DNA of 64,000 nucleotides, taken from NCBI GenBank assembly GCA_013112725.1, contig JABFFZ010000002.1:1-64000 (forward strand). The letters are read 5' to 3'. The notes under the pieces are model-generated. The model made no database searches, had not been told where the DNA came from, and saw only the letters and a list, made by a program, of their open reading frames with translations. The position numbers and the translations under genes were made by a program. The number at the start of each line of letters is the position of its first letter. Position 1 is the stretch's first letter. Positions 40,422 to 49,124 of this stretch are shown here, one piece after another. Origin of the DNA: Chloroflexota bacterium. GTDB lineage: Bacteria; Chloroflexota; Anaerolineae; Promineifilales; Promineifilaceae.

Positions 40422-41072
40422 ATGAACGATTTTGCAGCCCAACGCGAACGGATGGTGCGGGAACAGATTATGGGGCGGGGCATTGAAGACACGGCCGTGA
40501 TCCGCGCCATGCGCACCGTGCCCCGTGAACAATTTGTGCTGGAAGAGTACCGCGATTACGCCTACGACGACAGCCCCCTACCCATTCCCGCCCACCAGAC
40601 CATTTCCCAACCATATGTGGTGGCCTATATGCTGGAAGCGTTGGATTTGCAGCCGCGGGATCGGGTGCTGGAAATTGGCGCGGGTTCGGGGTATGTGGCG
40701 GCGCTACTCAGCCACATCGTGGCCGAAGTGCATACGGTGGAACGGCACGAGCGGCTGGTGTGGTATGCCCGTGAACGGCTGGCGGCGTTGGGCTATGACA
40801 ATGTGTGGGTACATCATGGGGATGGTTCACTCGGTTGGCCGCCGGCGGCGCCGTATGATGGCATTGTGGTAGCGGCGGGCGGGCCGATTGTGCCGCCCAC
40901 ACTCAAGCAGCAGATGAAAGTTCATGGCCGTCTGGTGATGCCGGTGGGTAAACGCGGCAGCCAGACTCTGGTACGGCTGGTACGCCTGAGCGCAGACGAC
41001 TACCAGCACCTCAACCTCGGCCCGGTCAAGTTTGTGCCGTTGGTTGGCGAGGAGGGGTGGGGGAAAGAGTGA
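40422..41072 (+). CDS. pcm: Protein-L-isoaspartate O-methyltransferase
   Basis: A 216-residue PIMT that repairs isoaspartyl residues in aged proteins using S-adenosylmethionine. PLPIPAHQTISQPYVVAYML is the substrate-side signature, VLEIGAGSGYVAALLS is SAM motif I, and VHTVERHERLVWYAR and GDGSLGWPPAAPYDGIVVAAG follow. GGAGGG (40410-40415) precedes ATG 40422. A GTGAGC/CAATCTCC word run fills 41064-41181 after the gene. Confidence 0.93.
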   Translation: MNDFAAQRERMVREQIMGRGIEDTAVIRAMRTVPREQFVLEEYRDYAYDDSPLPIPAHQTISQPYVVAYMLEALDLQPRDRVLEIGAGSGYVAALLSHIVAEVHTVERHERLVWYARERLAALGYDNVWVHHGDGSLGWPPAAPYDGIVVAAGGPIVPPTLKQQMKVHGRLVMPVGKRGSQTLVRLVRLSADDYQHLNLGPVKFVPLVGEEGWGKE

Positions 41073-41181
41073 GCGGTTAGCAGTGAGCAGTGAGCAGGTA
41101 AAAGGATGACAAGGTGAGCTTTCAATCTCCCACTCTTCAATCTCCAAATTACTCAATTACCAAATTACTCAATTACCCTCC

Positions 41182-41847
41182 TTAAAACGGCCACAACGAC
41201 AAAATAAGAATGGCGGCGGCGGTGATGGTGAGATTGTCCAGACCACGGATGGAGACGGCTTCGATGAGGGTAGTGACAATGGTGACGATGAGGGCGGGCG
41301 CCAGAGCTTGCAGGGGGGTGATGGCCGGCGAACCAGGAATAACCCATAAAGCCAGCCAGGTAAAGATGAAACAGGCGACAAAAAAGCCTAACGAACCTTC
41401 GTAGGTGCGGGTGTGGGAAGCAACGGTATAGGAGTTACGGCCGTAAGCCTTCCCCACCACCGGTGCCATGCCATCCCCCCACGTCAACGGCATTAAGGCG
41501 GCTACCATCAGCGGCGGTTGATCCCAGAACAGCAACGCCACCACCCCGGCGGCCATCGGAAAGTAAACCGTGCCCAGGTTAGAGCGGTCGCTGCTGGCCA
41601 TAGCCGCAAAAAAACCGTAGCGCCAATCCAGCAGGTTGATGACCATAAAAGCGACACAGGCAGCTACAAAGGGCCAGGGATTGTCGAACAGGAAATGTAA
41701 AAACCAACTCATCATGCCCACGCCAATGTGGATGACCTTACGCGTAAAGCCGCTGCCATACCCCCGCCAGCGGCGCAGCCCCTCGGCCAAGCCGATGATG
41801 GAGAAGACATAGAGTAAACAGAGCGAGAAACCGACTAGATTGTTCAT
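41182..41847 (-). CDS. Dolichol/phytol kinase-like membrane CTP-dependent kinase
   Basis: A 221-residue membrane protein of the SEC59/VTE5/DGK1 family, which phosphorylates lipid alcohols such as dolichol, phytol or diacylglycerol with CTP. Seven hydrophobic segments, FTRKVIHIGVGM, then WGDGMAPVVGKAYGR and RTYEGSLGFFVACF are the family motifs. ATG 41847 starts the first helix; upstream codons come from a border word run. A polyprenol or isoprenoid-salvage role is plausible, given other isoprenoid-like genes in the window. Confidence 0.82.
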   Translation of the reverse strand: MNNLVGFSLCLLYVFSIIGLAEGLRRWRGYGSGFTRKVIHIGVGMMSWFLHFLFDNPWPFVAACVAFMVINLLDWRYGFFAAMASSDRSNLGTVYFPMAAGVVALLFWDQPPLMVAALMPLTWGDGMAPVVGKAYGRNSYTVASHTRTYEGSLGFFVACFIFTWLALWVIPGSPAITPLQALAPALIVTIVTTLIEAVSIRGLDNLTITAAAILILSLWPF

Positions 41848-41901
41848 GAGATGATGGGATGATGGGGTGACTTGCCACTTGCAACCTGCCACCTGCCACT
41901 T

Positions 41902-42831
41902 TTACACAATGAGATGTTCATACAGCATATCCAAGCTGAGGTCGGGGACGACGGTTTCGTTGGTTTGCAGCGTCAGGCTGGCAGCCGCCGCGCCCAGGCG
42001 AATGGCTTCGCGCGGCGGCAGGTCGTTGAGCAGGCCAAAGATGATGGCAGCGGTCACGGCGTCGCCGGTGCCGGTGCTGTCTACCATTTCCGAGTAGGAA
42101 GGGGGCACGTAGCCCGTTTCGTCAGAGGTGGCATAAACCAGGCCAAAGTCAGAGAGGGTGACAACACTGTTTTTTACGCCCATGCGCAGCAGCCGCCGGG
42201 CTAAATCCAGGCTGGCATCGGGATCATAGCCTTCGTAATCACATTGACATAATTCGGCGGCTTCGGCTTCATTGGGCACAACCAGATGGAGATTGGGCAG
42301 GTACGGCCGTAACTTATAAGCCAATCGCGCCGAGGACGGGTCCGCACAGAGGGGGACGTTGTATTTTTCACATAGGGTCACGGCCGTTTTCATGGCATCC
42401 GGCGTTAGACTGCCATCCACCATCACCAGGGCCGCTTCCTTGAACAGGCGACGGTGGTAATAGAGGTAGACGGCGGTGATATGCTGCATCACTCGCACAT
42501 CATCCAGCGCCACCGCCAGCGAGCCATCCTCTTCCAGCACGGCCATATACGTGCCGGTGCGTTCCCCGGCAATCACCTGCACATTGGTCACATCCACGCC
42601 CGCCTCGGCCGTTTGCTTCATCAACCGGTGACCGATCAGATCATCGCCAATAGCCGAGAGCAGCGCTACCTCCGCCCCCAGGCGGCCCAGATTTTCGGCC
42701 ACATTGCGGGCGGTGCCGCCGCGCGTCACCCGGATCACCGCCGGGTTGGAGGTGTAAGGTTCCAGGCCGGCTTCTGGTTTGCCTTTGGTATCCAACAAGG
42801 TGGCCCCCACCACAAGCACAGGATCGCCCAT
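41902..42831 (-). CDS. PfkB-family sugar or nucleoside kinase (pseudouridine kinase-like)
   Basis: A 309-residue ribokinase-fold kinase. The substrate lid begins DPVLVVGATLLDTKGKPEAG, with RGGTARNVAENLGRLGAEVA (PfkB signature 1) and VDSTGTGDAVTAAIIFGL (signature 2, with the catalytic Asp). The N-terminal pattern GATLLDTKGKP is like pseudouridine kinases, so PsuK is the best guess; no psuG glycosidase is next to it. ATG 42831 follows GGAGGAG. It is separated from the kinase above by a short CCACTTGC/ACCTGCC word run. Confidence 0.8.
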   Translation of the reverse strand: MGDPVLVVGATLLDTKGKPEAGLEPYTSNPAVIRVTRGGTARNVAENLGRLGAEVALLSAIGDDLIGHRLMKQTAEAGVDVTNVQVIAGERTGTYMAVLEEDGSLAVALDDVRVMQHITAVYLYYHRRLFKEAALVMVDGSLTPDAMKTAVTLCEKYNVPLCADPSSARLAYKLRPYLPNLHLVVPNEAEAAELCQCDYEGYDPDASLDLARRLLRMGVKNSVVTLSDFGLVYATSDETGYVPPSYSEMVDSTGTGDAVTAAIIFGLLNDLPPREAIRLGAAAASLTLQTNETVVPDLSLDMLYEHLIV

Positions 42832-42873
42832 CGTCTCCTCCACAGCTTCTTGAGGGGAATGAGCCGTTACCGG

Positions 42874-43998
42874 TCAATCCACCATCCGCTTTGCCGGCCG
42901 CCATAGGCCAACCACAATGCCCATAATCTTCTCTAAATCTACCACATCTCCCCGACCTTCGGGAGTGAGGAAAATTTCTCCCGTTTCCGGGTTGCGCGTA
43001 AACAACCAGCTTTCGTCACGCCATTCCCGCAAGTAAATGCGATAACCTTGGGTTATCTGCTCCGAGGGGTGCGGTCGCAAATATATTGTACTCCCACTAC
43101 TAGATTGGCACACAATGACAATAGGCTGTTCTTCGGTATGAACTAAATCACTTTGATCCGGCTGCATAAAAACCAGCAGCCAATCTTGTGAATGAATTTG
43201 GGGAATAAAACCATCTGTTTGCCGGTGTTCAACCAGGTACCAACGGTAACGGCCGTCTACCTTCTCATGGCCATCAACGGGCAGCGGATCATCAGACAAA
43301 TTGATACGCGGCGGTGGCGGCTCATCGCTTGCGCCGGCATCTTGCAGGGACTCAGCCGGTGGAGCGGCTTCATCGGTTGGGACAGACTGGCTCTCTGCCT
43401 CAGGCGCAGGCCCTGCCTGGTCCGGTTCTGTTTCGGCCGGAGGGCGCTGGCGCATTTTCGCGCTGAAAAATTCTTGCGCTTCGCGCAGGCATGGCTGTAT
43501 GCGGGCATAAAAGTTCATCTGCACGCTGGTTGGCTGTGGCATGCGTTCCAAATAACGCCGGGCCTTGCCAAAGCTGACCATAGCCGCTTCGTCATGATCC
43601 CCCAATCCCTGGGCAAAGCCGCGACCCAACAAAGAAAGGCTCATCTCCGCCACCTGCCCATGATCCATTGACCAATGCCGCCAGGCCATCTCAAACTGTT
43701 TTTCGGCCGCGTAGCACTCACCCCAATAGAGATAAATAAGGCCAATATGGAACTCATTCAAACCACTTTGCCGGTAATCGCCCATGGCGCGATTGATGCG
43801 CTGCGCCTGTTCAATATCCCGAATGGCCGCCAGATTCATGTTTTCATGTAATTTATAGCGGTATTGCAGCGAATTCAGGGTAAAAATATCCGGCGTAGGG
43901 TCTGGGTGCAGGATTTCCAGCAGCTCTTGCAAACAATGGACAGCCACACGGGTTTGAGGGTTGTTGTTGTAGGACTTGGATGATCCCGCGCTGCTCAT
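42874..43998 (-). CDS. TPR-like protein of the SPFH operon
   Basis: A 374-residue soluble protein. The first 180 residues are helical with TPR character (LNEFHIGLIYLYWGECYAAE, SLSLLGRGFAQGLGDHDEAA). A Pro/Ala/Glu linker (190-240) leads to a beta-rich C-terminal domain (YRWYLVEHRQTDGFIPQIHS, DWLLVFMQP, IMGIVVGLWRP) that resembles an S24/LexA-like fold without an evident catalytic Ser-Lys pair. That resemblance is weak. It overlaps the upstream SPFH gene as ATGA, so the three proteins probably work together. Function unknown. Confidence 0.65.
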   Translation of the reverse strand: MSSAGSSKSYNNNPQTRVAVHCLQELLEILHPDPTPDIFTLNSLQYRYKLHENMNLAAIRDIEQAQRINRAMGDYRQSGLNEFHIGLIYLYWGECYAAEKQFEMAWRHWSMDHGQVAEMSLSLLGRGFAQGLGDHDEAAMVSFGKARRYLERMPQPTSVQMNFYARIQPCLREAQEFFSAKMRQRPPAETEPDQAGPAPEAESQSVPTDEAAPPAESLQDAGASDEPPPPRINLSDDPLPVDGHEKVDGRYRWYLVEHRQTDGFIPQIHSQDWLLVFMQPDQSDLVHTEEQPIVIVCQSSSGSTIYLRPHPSEQITQGYRIYLREWRDESWLFTRNPETGEIFLTPEGRGDVVDLEKIMGIVVGLWRPAKRMVD

Positions 43999-45329
43999 GG
44001 GGGAGTGCCTTCCTCAGGGTTTTCAGATAATAAGGAGTTGCCGGCTAACGCTCTGGCAGCCAGATCGCTGCGCAGTTCATCCAACTGAGCCAGCAAGGTG
44101 AGAGCATCCGGTTTTTGGCGCGATTGTTCGGCCATGCGCTCCAGCCCTTCAATCAGGCGTAGGGCGACGATTTCACTGGTGCGGGTGGTGGCGCCGCTGC
44201 GCCGGGCGCGCTGGATGCCTTCCAGAATGGCCTGAATCATGGCCACTTCGGCTTCGGCGCGGGCGATTTCTTGCTCTTCTTTGGCCGTGGCCTCGCCATC
44301 CGCTTGACTCAATCGCACTCTTTCTTGCCAGTGAGTGCGCCAAAAAGCAATGTACTGCGCTTCCACATCCGGCGGCGGCTGTATCCGGTCAATGTGCACC
44401 GAGATCAAATCAATACCAGAATTGGCCAATTCCGCCCGGGCCGCGCGCCACACCCCATGCTGCAACGTGCGGTATGGCTCATCGGTGCGGTCTGGCGGGT
44501 GCATCAGTTCATCCAGCCGGAGCCGCCCCACGGCCTCCGCCAGTTTGGAACGGGTAGTCCCGGCCGGTTTGGCTTCCCAGGTAGAAGCAGCGCCATTATC
44601 CAATACCGTTTGGGCATAAGCAGCAGCTTTCACGGCCGCTTCGTCATAAGGGTATGGTTTCGTTTTGCTGGGCTGCTCATCCCCCGTGCGAATGCGGTAG
44701 ACGATGCTGAAGGTAACGGTCAGGTCAATGTTGTCCCTGGTACGCACCACCGCGTCGGTCACCACCCGTTCCTGAGGGCGCAAATCAAGCACGGTGTGGA
44801 CGTATTCAAAGGGGCGAAGCTGGTAACTGCCGGCGGAGATAATGCGGGCAAAACGGCCGTTGTCCTCTGTCACCGCCGCCAGATGAGGTTCCACCTTCAC
44901 TTTACCCGGCCCACCCACGCGCAGCAGCACCGAGTTCGGCCGTTCAATTTCCAAGGTGTGGGGGAATAGGGGCAAGGCTTTTTCGCCGGAGTATTCAGGC
45001 GAACGCAGCCGGCTGAGAAAAAGGGCGGCCTCATCCCTGCTGGGCAAATCATACAAACGCTGAATCATGCCCACCGTGGCGCTGTAGGCAAACCACCAGC
45101 CGACAGCGACGGGCAAGAAGTGGCGCAAAATAACCACAAACAGGGTGATAAATTCCCAGATAAGAGCGGTGGGCGGTAGCAGCAAAACCTCCGCCAGCCA
45201 CGCCCGTAAATTGATACCTTCCAAAAGCCACACGATGACAAAATAGGCGGCAAGCAAGCCATAGAGTCCCAGCGTAAACCAGGGCTGGCCGTGAGAAACG
45301 CGGGGCGGGGGCGCGGGGCGTTTGGTCAC
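43995..45329 (-). CDS. Membrane-anchored SPFH/Band 7 domain protein, second of a pair
   Basis: A 444-residue protein with two or three N-terminal helices (LGLYGLLAAYFVIVWLLEGI, LIWEFITLFVVILRHFLPV). An SPFH-like domain follows (VLLRVGGPGKVKVEPHLAAV, LDLRPQERVVTDAVVRTRDN) and then a helical region (VRLSQADGEATAKEEQEIAR). SPFH proteins form membrane scaffolds or rings. It overlaps genes on both sides by four bases. It is about as long as the first SPFH protein and alike in layout but divergent in sequence, suggesting a hetero-oligomer. Confidence 0.75.
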   Translation of the reverse strand: MTKRPAPPPRVSHGQPWFTLGLYGLLAAYFVIVWLLEGINLRAWLAEVLLLPPTALIWEFITLFVVILRHFLPVAVGWWFAYSATVGMIQRLYDLPSRDEAALFLSRLRSPEYSGEKALPLFPHTLEIERPNSVLLRVGGPGKVKVEPHLAAVTEDNGRFARIISAGSYQLRPFEYVHTVLDLRPQERVVTDAVVRTRDNIDLTVTFSIVYRIRTGDEQPSKTKPYPYDEAAVKAAAYAQTVLDNGAASTWEAKPAGTTRSKLAEAVGRLRLDELMHPPDRTDEPYRTLQHGVWRAARAELANSGIDLISVHIDRIQPPPDVEAQYIAFWRTHWQERVRLSQADGEATAKEEQEIARAEAEVAMIQAILEGIQRARRSGATTRTSEIVALRLIEGLERMAEQSRQKPDALTLLAQLDELRSDLAARALAGNSLLSENPEEGTPP

Positions 45330-46612
45330 GGCCGTGAGCCTTCCCCACCCTGCCCCGATGGCAGCAGCGGATCATCCAGCCGCGCCTGCATCTGCGCCGA
45401 CGCATCGGCCAGCAGCCCGGCCATAATCCGGTGCGGCACCAGGGCGTGCGGCGAATCGGCGGCAACGGCCTCTTCCAGGGCATCAATCAGCCGCAGGATG
45501 ATCACCTGGTTCAATTCAGATTCCCCCTCCTGGCGCATCACTTCCAGATTTTGGATGATGGTTTCAATGATTTCAATTTGGGCGCGGGCGCGGGCCTGTT
45601 TCTTACGGCGGATCATCTCGGCGTCAACAGTCGCTTTTTCAATCGCCATTTTGCGCTGCCAATCAGACCGCCAGGTGGCAATGTTTTGTTCCTGGATGGC
45701 TTGCGGCAGTTTCAGAGGGCCGGCTTTAGCGGCAATAATGTGGATGCCCCGCAGGTCGGGCTGACCTTGCAGATTTTCCAGAATGCGGCGGTTAATTTCT
45801 TGCAGGGGGGACACGGCCGTAGATGGATAATGAATAAGCGCATCCAGATTATACTGTGCCAGTTCCCACGTCAGCAGCGCCGCTGCTCGGGGTGTCAGTT
45901 GTTCCGCCCAACCATATGATGTTCCTTCCACATTCACCGATTGCAGATAACTGATCAGGAAAATGGCCTCTTTGTCAAAAGGAAACAACAAGTGCGCCTG
46001 CGACCGATCCGCCGCATCATGTTTCACCTGAAAAATCACCGTCACCGAAGTTTCCAGGGGAATGCCATCACGGGTGCTGGCATGAACAGGCTGCTGGCGC
46101 AGTTGCACCCGCAAATCTATCACCTGGCGAATCTCTTCCTTGGCATATAGGTTCACAAAACCCGGCCCAGCAACGCGGACAAAACTATTGCCTTTGGTAA
46201 TGGCCAGCGCCTGGTAACTGCGCACAATGCCGGCGCGCATGGTAAACAAGCTGATGGGAATATCGGTCCGCGGCACCACGGCGGCTGACGGCTGCCGTTT
46301 TTTATCATCAGGGCGCGGTTGGCGCACAAACTGAGTGGTCAGGCCGGTGTAATGACGCATGATCAGCCGCACCCCTTCCCACCAGCCGAACCGGCTGCGC
46401 ATGGGAGCGGTAAACTGGGCAAAAAAAAGCACACCGAGGGTAAAGGTGACGCCGGTCACATACAACCAGATAAGCGATAAGGTAGCGCCATAGGGATGGC
46501 CGCGCCGGTCAGCTAAAAAATAGGCCATCACCGCCAACCCAAAAGCCGCCAGGATAAAACCCAGCAAGCCCAATTCCGGTCGTTGACGCTTATTTTTCTT
46601 CTTCTTGCTCAA
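45326..46612 (-). CDS. Membrane-anchored SPFH/Band 7 domain protein, first of a pair
   Basis: A 428-residue protein starting at TTG 46612 after AGGGTGG. A lysine-rich start (KKKKNKRQRPE) is followed by two helices (LLGFILAAFGLAVMAYFLAD, LYVTGVTFTLGVLFFAQF). The SPFH-like part (SFVRVAGPGFVNLYAKEEIR, VIDLRVQLRQQPVHASTRDG, PLETSVTVIFQV) and a coiled-coil region (EKATVDAEMIRRKKQARARA) follow. Its stop overlaps the second SPFH start. A strong 12-bp hairpin lies directly upstream of the binding site. Confidence 0.75.
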   Translation of the reverse strand: MSKKKKNKRQRPELGLLGFILAAFGLAVMAYFLADRRGHPYGATLSLIWLYVTGVTFTLGVLFFAQFTAPMRSRFGWWEGVRLIMRHYTGLTTQFVRQPRPDDKKRQPSAAVVPRTDIPISLFTMRAGIVRSYQALAITKGNSFVRVAGPGFVNLYAKEEIRQVIDLRVQLRQQPVHASTRDGIPLETSVTVIFQVKHDAADRSQAHLLFPFDKEAIFLISYLQSVNVEGTSYGWAEQLTPRAAALLTWELAQYNLDALIHYPSTAVSPLQEINRRILENLQGQPDLRGIHIIAAKAGPLKLPQAIQEQNIATWRSDWQRKMAIEKATVDAEMIRRKKQARARAQIEIIETIIQNLEVMRQEGESELNQVIILRLIDALEEAVAADSPHALVPHRIMAGLLADASAQMQARLDDPLLPSGQGGEGSRP

Positions 46613-46622
46613 GAGCCACCCT

Positions 46623-46655
46623 ATTTCCCCGGAAGTATTCCGTTTCCGGGGAAAT
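46623..46655. promoter_or_regulatory. 12-bp hairpin in the SPFH operon leader
   Basis: ATTTCCCCGGAA (46623-46634) pairs exactly with TTCCGGGGAAAT (46644-46655). It ends about ten bases before the TTG start of the first SPFH gene, close to its binding site, so it could limit ribosome access. Confidence 0.5.
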
Positions 46656-46713
46656 CATGATGCAACTATACCATAGCCCCGTTTGGGGTGGCAACCAACA
46701 TTATGTCATTTTT

Positions 46714-46741
46714 TTGACGGCAATTGAAAGGGGGATATAAT
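46714..46741 (+). promoter_or_regulatory. Promoter of tRNA-Val
   Basis: TTGACG (46714-46719) and a perfect TATAAT (46736-46741) are separated by 16 bases. Transcription would begin near 46748, about a dozen bases before the tRNA 5' end. This is the clearest sigma-70-type promoter in the window. Confidence 0.75.
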
Positions 46742-46759
46742 GTTGCCCGCTTCAAAAAA

Positions 46760-46833
<74 letters not shown>

Positions 46834-46951
46834 CTGAAGAACGATGAGGAATTAGCGGTTATATCTGGCACCAAACGGGTTCAAGGCCCCGTGAACCGCT
46901 CAAATCTGCGTCATTTGTTAAAGAGCGAATTGCTGGCGCAGAACAAAAAAG

Positions 46952-46994
46952 AAGGCCGCCCACACTTGACCAAGAGCAGGGGGCGGCCTTTTTT
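46952..46994 (+). terminator. Rho-independent terminator downstream of tRNA-Val
   Basis: AAGGCCGCCC (46952-46961) pairs with GGGCGGCCTT (46981-46990) and is followed by a run of six T. The mirrored A-run before the stem would also allow termination in the other direction. The stretch 46834-46951 and the rest to 47248 show no credible gene; a frame at 46822-47091 overlaps the tRNA and is rejected. Confidence 0.85.
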
Positions 46995-47248
46995 ATGCGG
47001 TGCCATCTTACCCGGCTCCCTGGCCTGCCTGCCCCACAAGCCTACAAACACATCGCCGGACTGTGAACGGCCAAATTTTAGTGCTGGGTAGGGAGGTATC
47101 AAGTTTCATATGCCATGTGTCAGGTAACGTGACACCGGACACCTAAACATTTGCTTCTGACGGCCGTTCCCGGCAAAATCCCCCTGACCACAACCACAGA
47201 TGTATGGTCTACGTATTTCAACTATATTGATTTACAACGGAGAACCCT

Positions 47249-48442
47249 ATGCGCATAATCCTTTACTTAGGCAAGGGCGGGGTGGGTAAAACCACCATAG
47301 CAGCGGCCACGGCCGTGCGCTCCGCCCAACTTGGCTACAAGACCCTGGTCGCCAGCACCGACATCGCCCACAGCCTGGCCGACTCCTTCGACCGCCCCCT
47401 GGACGCTAAACCCATCGAAATCGCCCCCAACCTCTGGGCGCAAGAAATCAGCGTCGTCGCCGACATCGTCAACTATTGGGACGTGCTGCAAGGCTTCGTC
47501 TCCAACATGATGCGGGAAGGGGACAAACTGAACAAGGTGGTCGCCGACGAACTCTCCGCCTTCCCCGGCATGGACGAGATCGTTAGCCTGCTGCACATCA
47601 ACAAACAGGCCAAAGAACGCCATTTCGACCGCGTGATCATAGACGCTGCCCCCACCGGCGAAACCATCCGCCTGCTGACGATGCCGGACACCTTCCGCTG
47701 GTATGCCGGCCATCTGGCCCGCTATCGCACAGGGGTCATGAAGGCGATACGGCCGTTTGCCGGTCGGTTCCTCAACGCCCCCGTGGAAATCCTGGACGCC
47801 CTGGAAAAGCTGGACGCCGCCACCGCCGAACTGCGTACCACCCTCAGCGACCCAGAAATCAGCAGCTACCGCGTCGTCTTGCAGCCAGAAAAAATGGTCA
47901 TGCGCGAAGCCGAACGCGCCGTCAGCTACCTGGGGCTGTTCAACTACCCCGTAGACAGCGTCATCATCAACCGCATCCTGCCCGAAAATCTGGGCGAAGG
48001 CGCCTTTTACCAGAAACGGCGCGAAATCCAGGCCAAATACCTGGAGATGATCGAAGCCAATTTTGCCCCCCTCCCCCTCTGGTACGCGCCTTACTACGAT
48101 CACGAAGTTGTAGGCACAGACGCCCTGGCCCAATTAGCCGCCGACTGTTTTGGCGATGCCGATCCCTGCCAGGTTTTCTATCAAGGCAAGTTGCAGGAGA
48201 TAGAAGAACTACCGGACGGAACTTGCATCATGCGGCTCTCCATGCCCTTTGTCACCGGCAGCGACGTGAAACTACGCAAACGCGGCGACGAGATGTTCAT
48301 CACCATTGGCAACTTCAAGCGCGAAATGATCTTGCCCACCGTTCTGGCCAAACGGCGGGCTGGCGGCGGCGCACTGCAAAATGGCATCCTGGAAATCACC
48401 TTCCTGCCGCCAGAACCAGAGACGCTGGTAGCCGGTGGTTAG
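47249..48442 (+). CDS. ArsA/GET3-family ATPase with HSP20-like C-terminal domain
   Basis: A 397-residue deviant-Walker ATPase. The loop GKGGVGKTTIAAATAVR has the signature lysine of the ArsA/MinD class. DIAHSLADSF (switch I) and RVIIDAAPTGETIRLLTMPD (switch II) follow. The C-terminal 80 residues (FVTGSDVKLRKRGDEMFITI) are an HSP20-like add-on often seen in such bacterial proteins. No arsenite cysteines of the ArsA type and no arsB lie nearby, so a targeting or chaperone role is as likely as arsenite transport. It begins at ATG 47249 after CGGAGAA. Confidence 0.88.
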   Translation: MRIILYLGKGGVGKTTIAAATAVRSAQLGYKTLVASTDIAHSLADSFDRPLDAKPIEIAPNLWAQEISVVADIVNYWDVLQGFVSNMMREGDKLNKVVADELSAFPGMDEIVSLLHINKQAKERHFDRVIIDAAPTGETIRLLTMPDTFRWYAGHLARYRTGVMKAIRPFAGRFLNAPVEILDALEKLDAATAELRTTLSDPEISSYRVVLQPEKMVMREAERAVSYLGLFNYPVDSVIINRILPENLGEGAFYQKRREIQAKYLEMIEANFAPLPLWYAPYYDHEVVGTDALAQLAADCFGDADPCQVFYQGKLQEIEELPDGTCIMRLSMPFVTGSDVKLRKRGDEMFITIGNFKREMILPTVLAKRRAGGGALQNGILEITFLPPEPETLVAGG

Positions 48443-48505
48443 TTGCTGGCGACATGCATCAGCAACCAGCGACCAGCCACTATTTTCACAGAGTAAACAA
48501 AACAT

Positions 48506-48856
48506 ATGGATGTAAACGACCCGATCAATGATGCTCTGATAGGCGTGTTTTTGCAGATGCAGGCACAGTATGGCAAGGTCGTCAATGGGGTCTGGTTTAA
48601 CGAAGAGGCGGAGTGTCCGGGCTGCGGCCGACCCATTGATGCTCTGAAGACAAAAAAAGGCGACGTCCTCTCGCTCAACATTTTCATCTATGGGGAACGG
48701 GGCATCTTGATTGGCTACTTCTTGTGCAGTCGCTGCGCCAAAGAGATATTTAAGGCCGCCAAACGCAACCCCGGTGTGCAAACTGCTCGCCATGATACCA
48801 TCGAGGCCAACCTGACCAATGCCTACCTGAAACACATGAACTCCATGGATGCGTGA
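48506..48856 (+). CDS. Small zinc-ribbon-like protein, unknown
   Basis: A 116-residue protein with two cysteine pairs, CPGCGRPID and CSRCAKEIF, spaced by about 35 residues as in a zinc ribbon. The N-terminus is helical (NDALIGVFLQMQAQYGKVVN). The C-terminal end is basic and then polar. No family is recognised. It lies 63 bases after the ArsA-like gene on the same strand; the gap is an ACCAGC-word inverted repeat. Confidence 0.7.
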   Translation: MDVNDPINDALIGVFLQMQAQYGKVVNGVWFNEEAECPGCGRPIDALKTKKGDVLSLNIFIYGERGILIGYFLCSRCAKEIFKAAKRNPGVQTARHDTIEANLTNAYLKHMNSMDA

Positions 48857-48947
48857 TGCGTGAGGTCTCTCCGGTCACACATCACAGGTCACACATCACG
48901 CCCTGTCAACCCCCTGAGTTCCTCAAGAGCTAAGATCCAATTTGGTT

Positions 48948-49041
48948 GTAACCGTTCAGACCTGACAGGTTTTTTACCAGTTCAACTTGAAACTTTGCAG
49001 GCCAAAAACCTGTCAGGTCTCTTGAGGGACTGAACACTTAC
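48948..49041 (-). repeat. 95-bp MITE-like noncoding element, copy 2 (inverted)
   Basis: The reverse complement of this stretch matches 8888-8982 along its whole length, with one base missing from an A-run. The similarity stops sharply at both ends (GTAAC... and ...TTAC). It lies between the zinc-ribbon gene and the antiporter. The preceding 48857-48947 is a run of GATGCGTG/TCACACATCAC words. Confidence 0.85.
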
Positions 49042-49124
49042 ATTTGGTTTGTGCATACCCGCTACTGACAGTGGTAGACTTAAGCGTAGACAAAATGGTT
49101 TAGAGTTGAAGGAGAAAAAACCGG

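Noticed and set aside
47267-48133. Antisense 288-codon frame over the ArsA-like ATPase
   Set aside because: Composition follows from the complementary strand of a clear P-loop ATPase gene.
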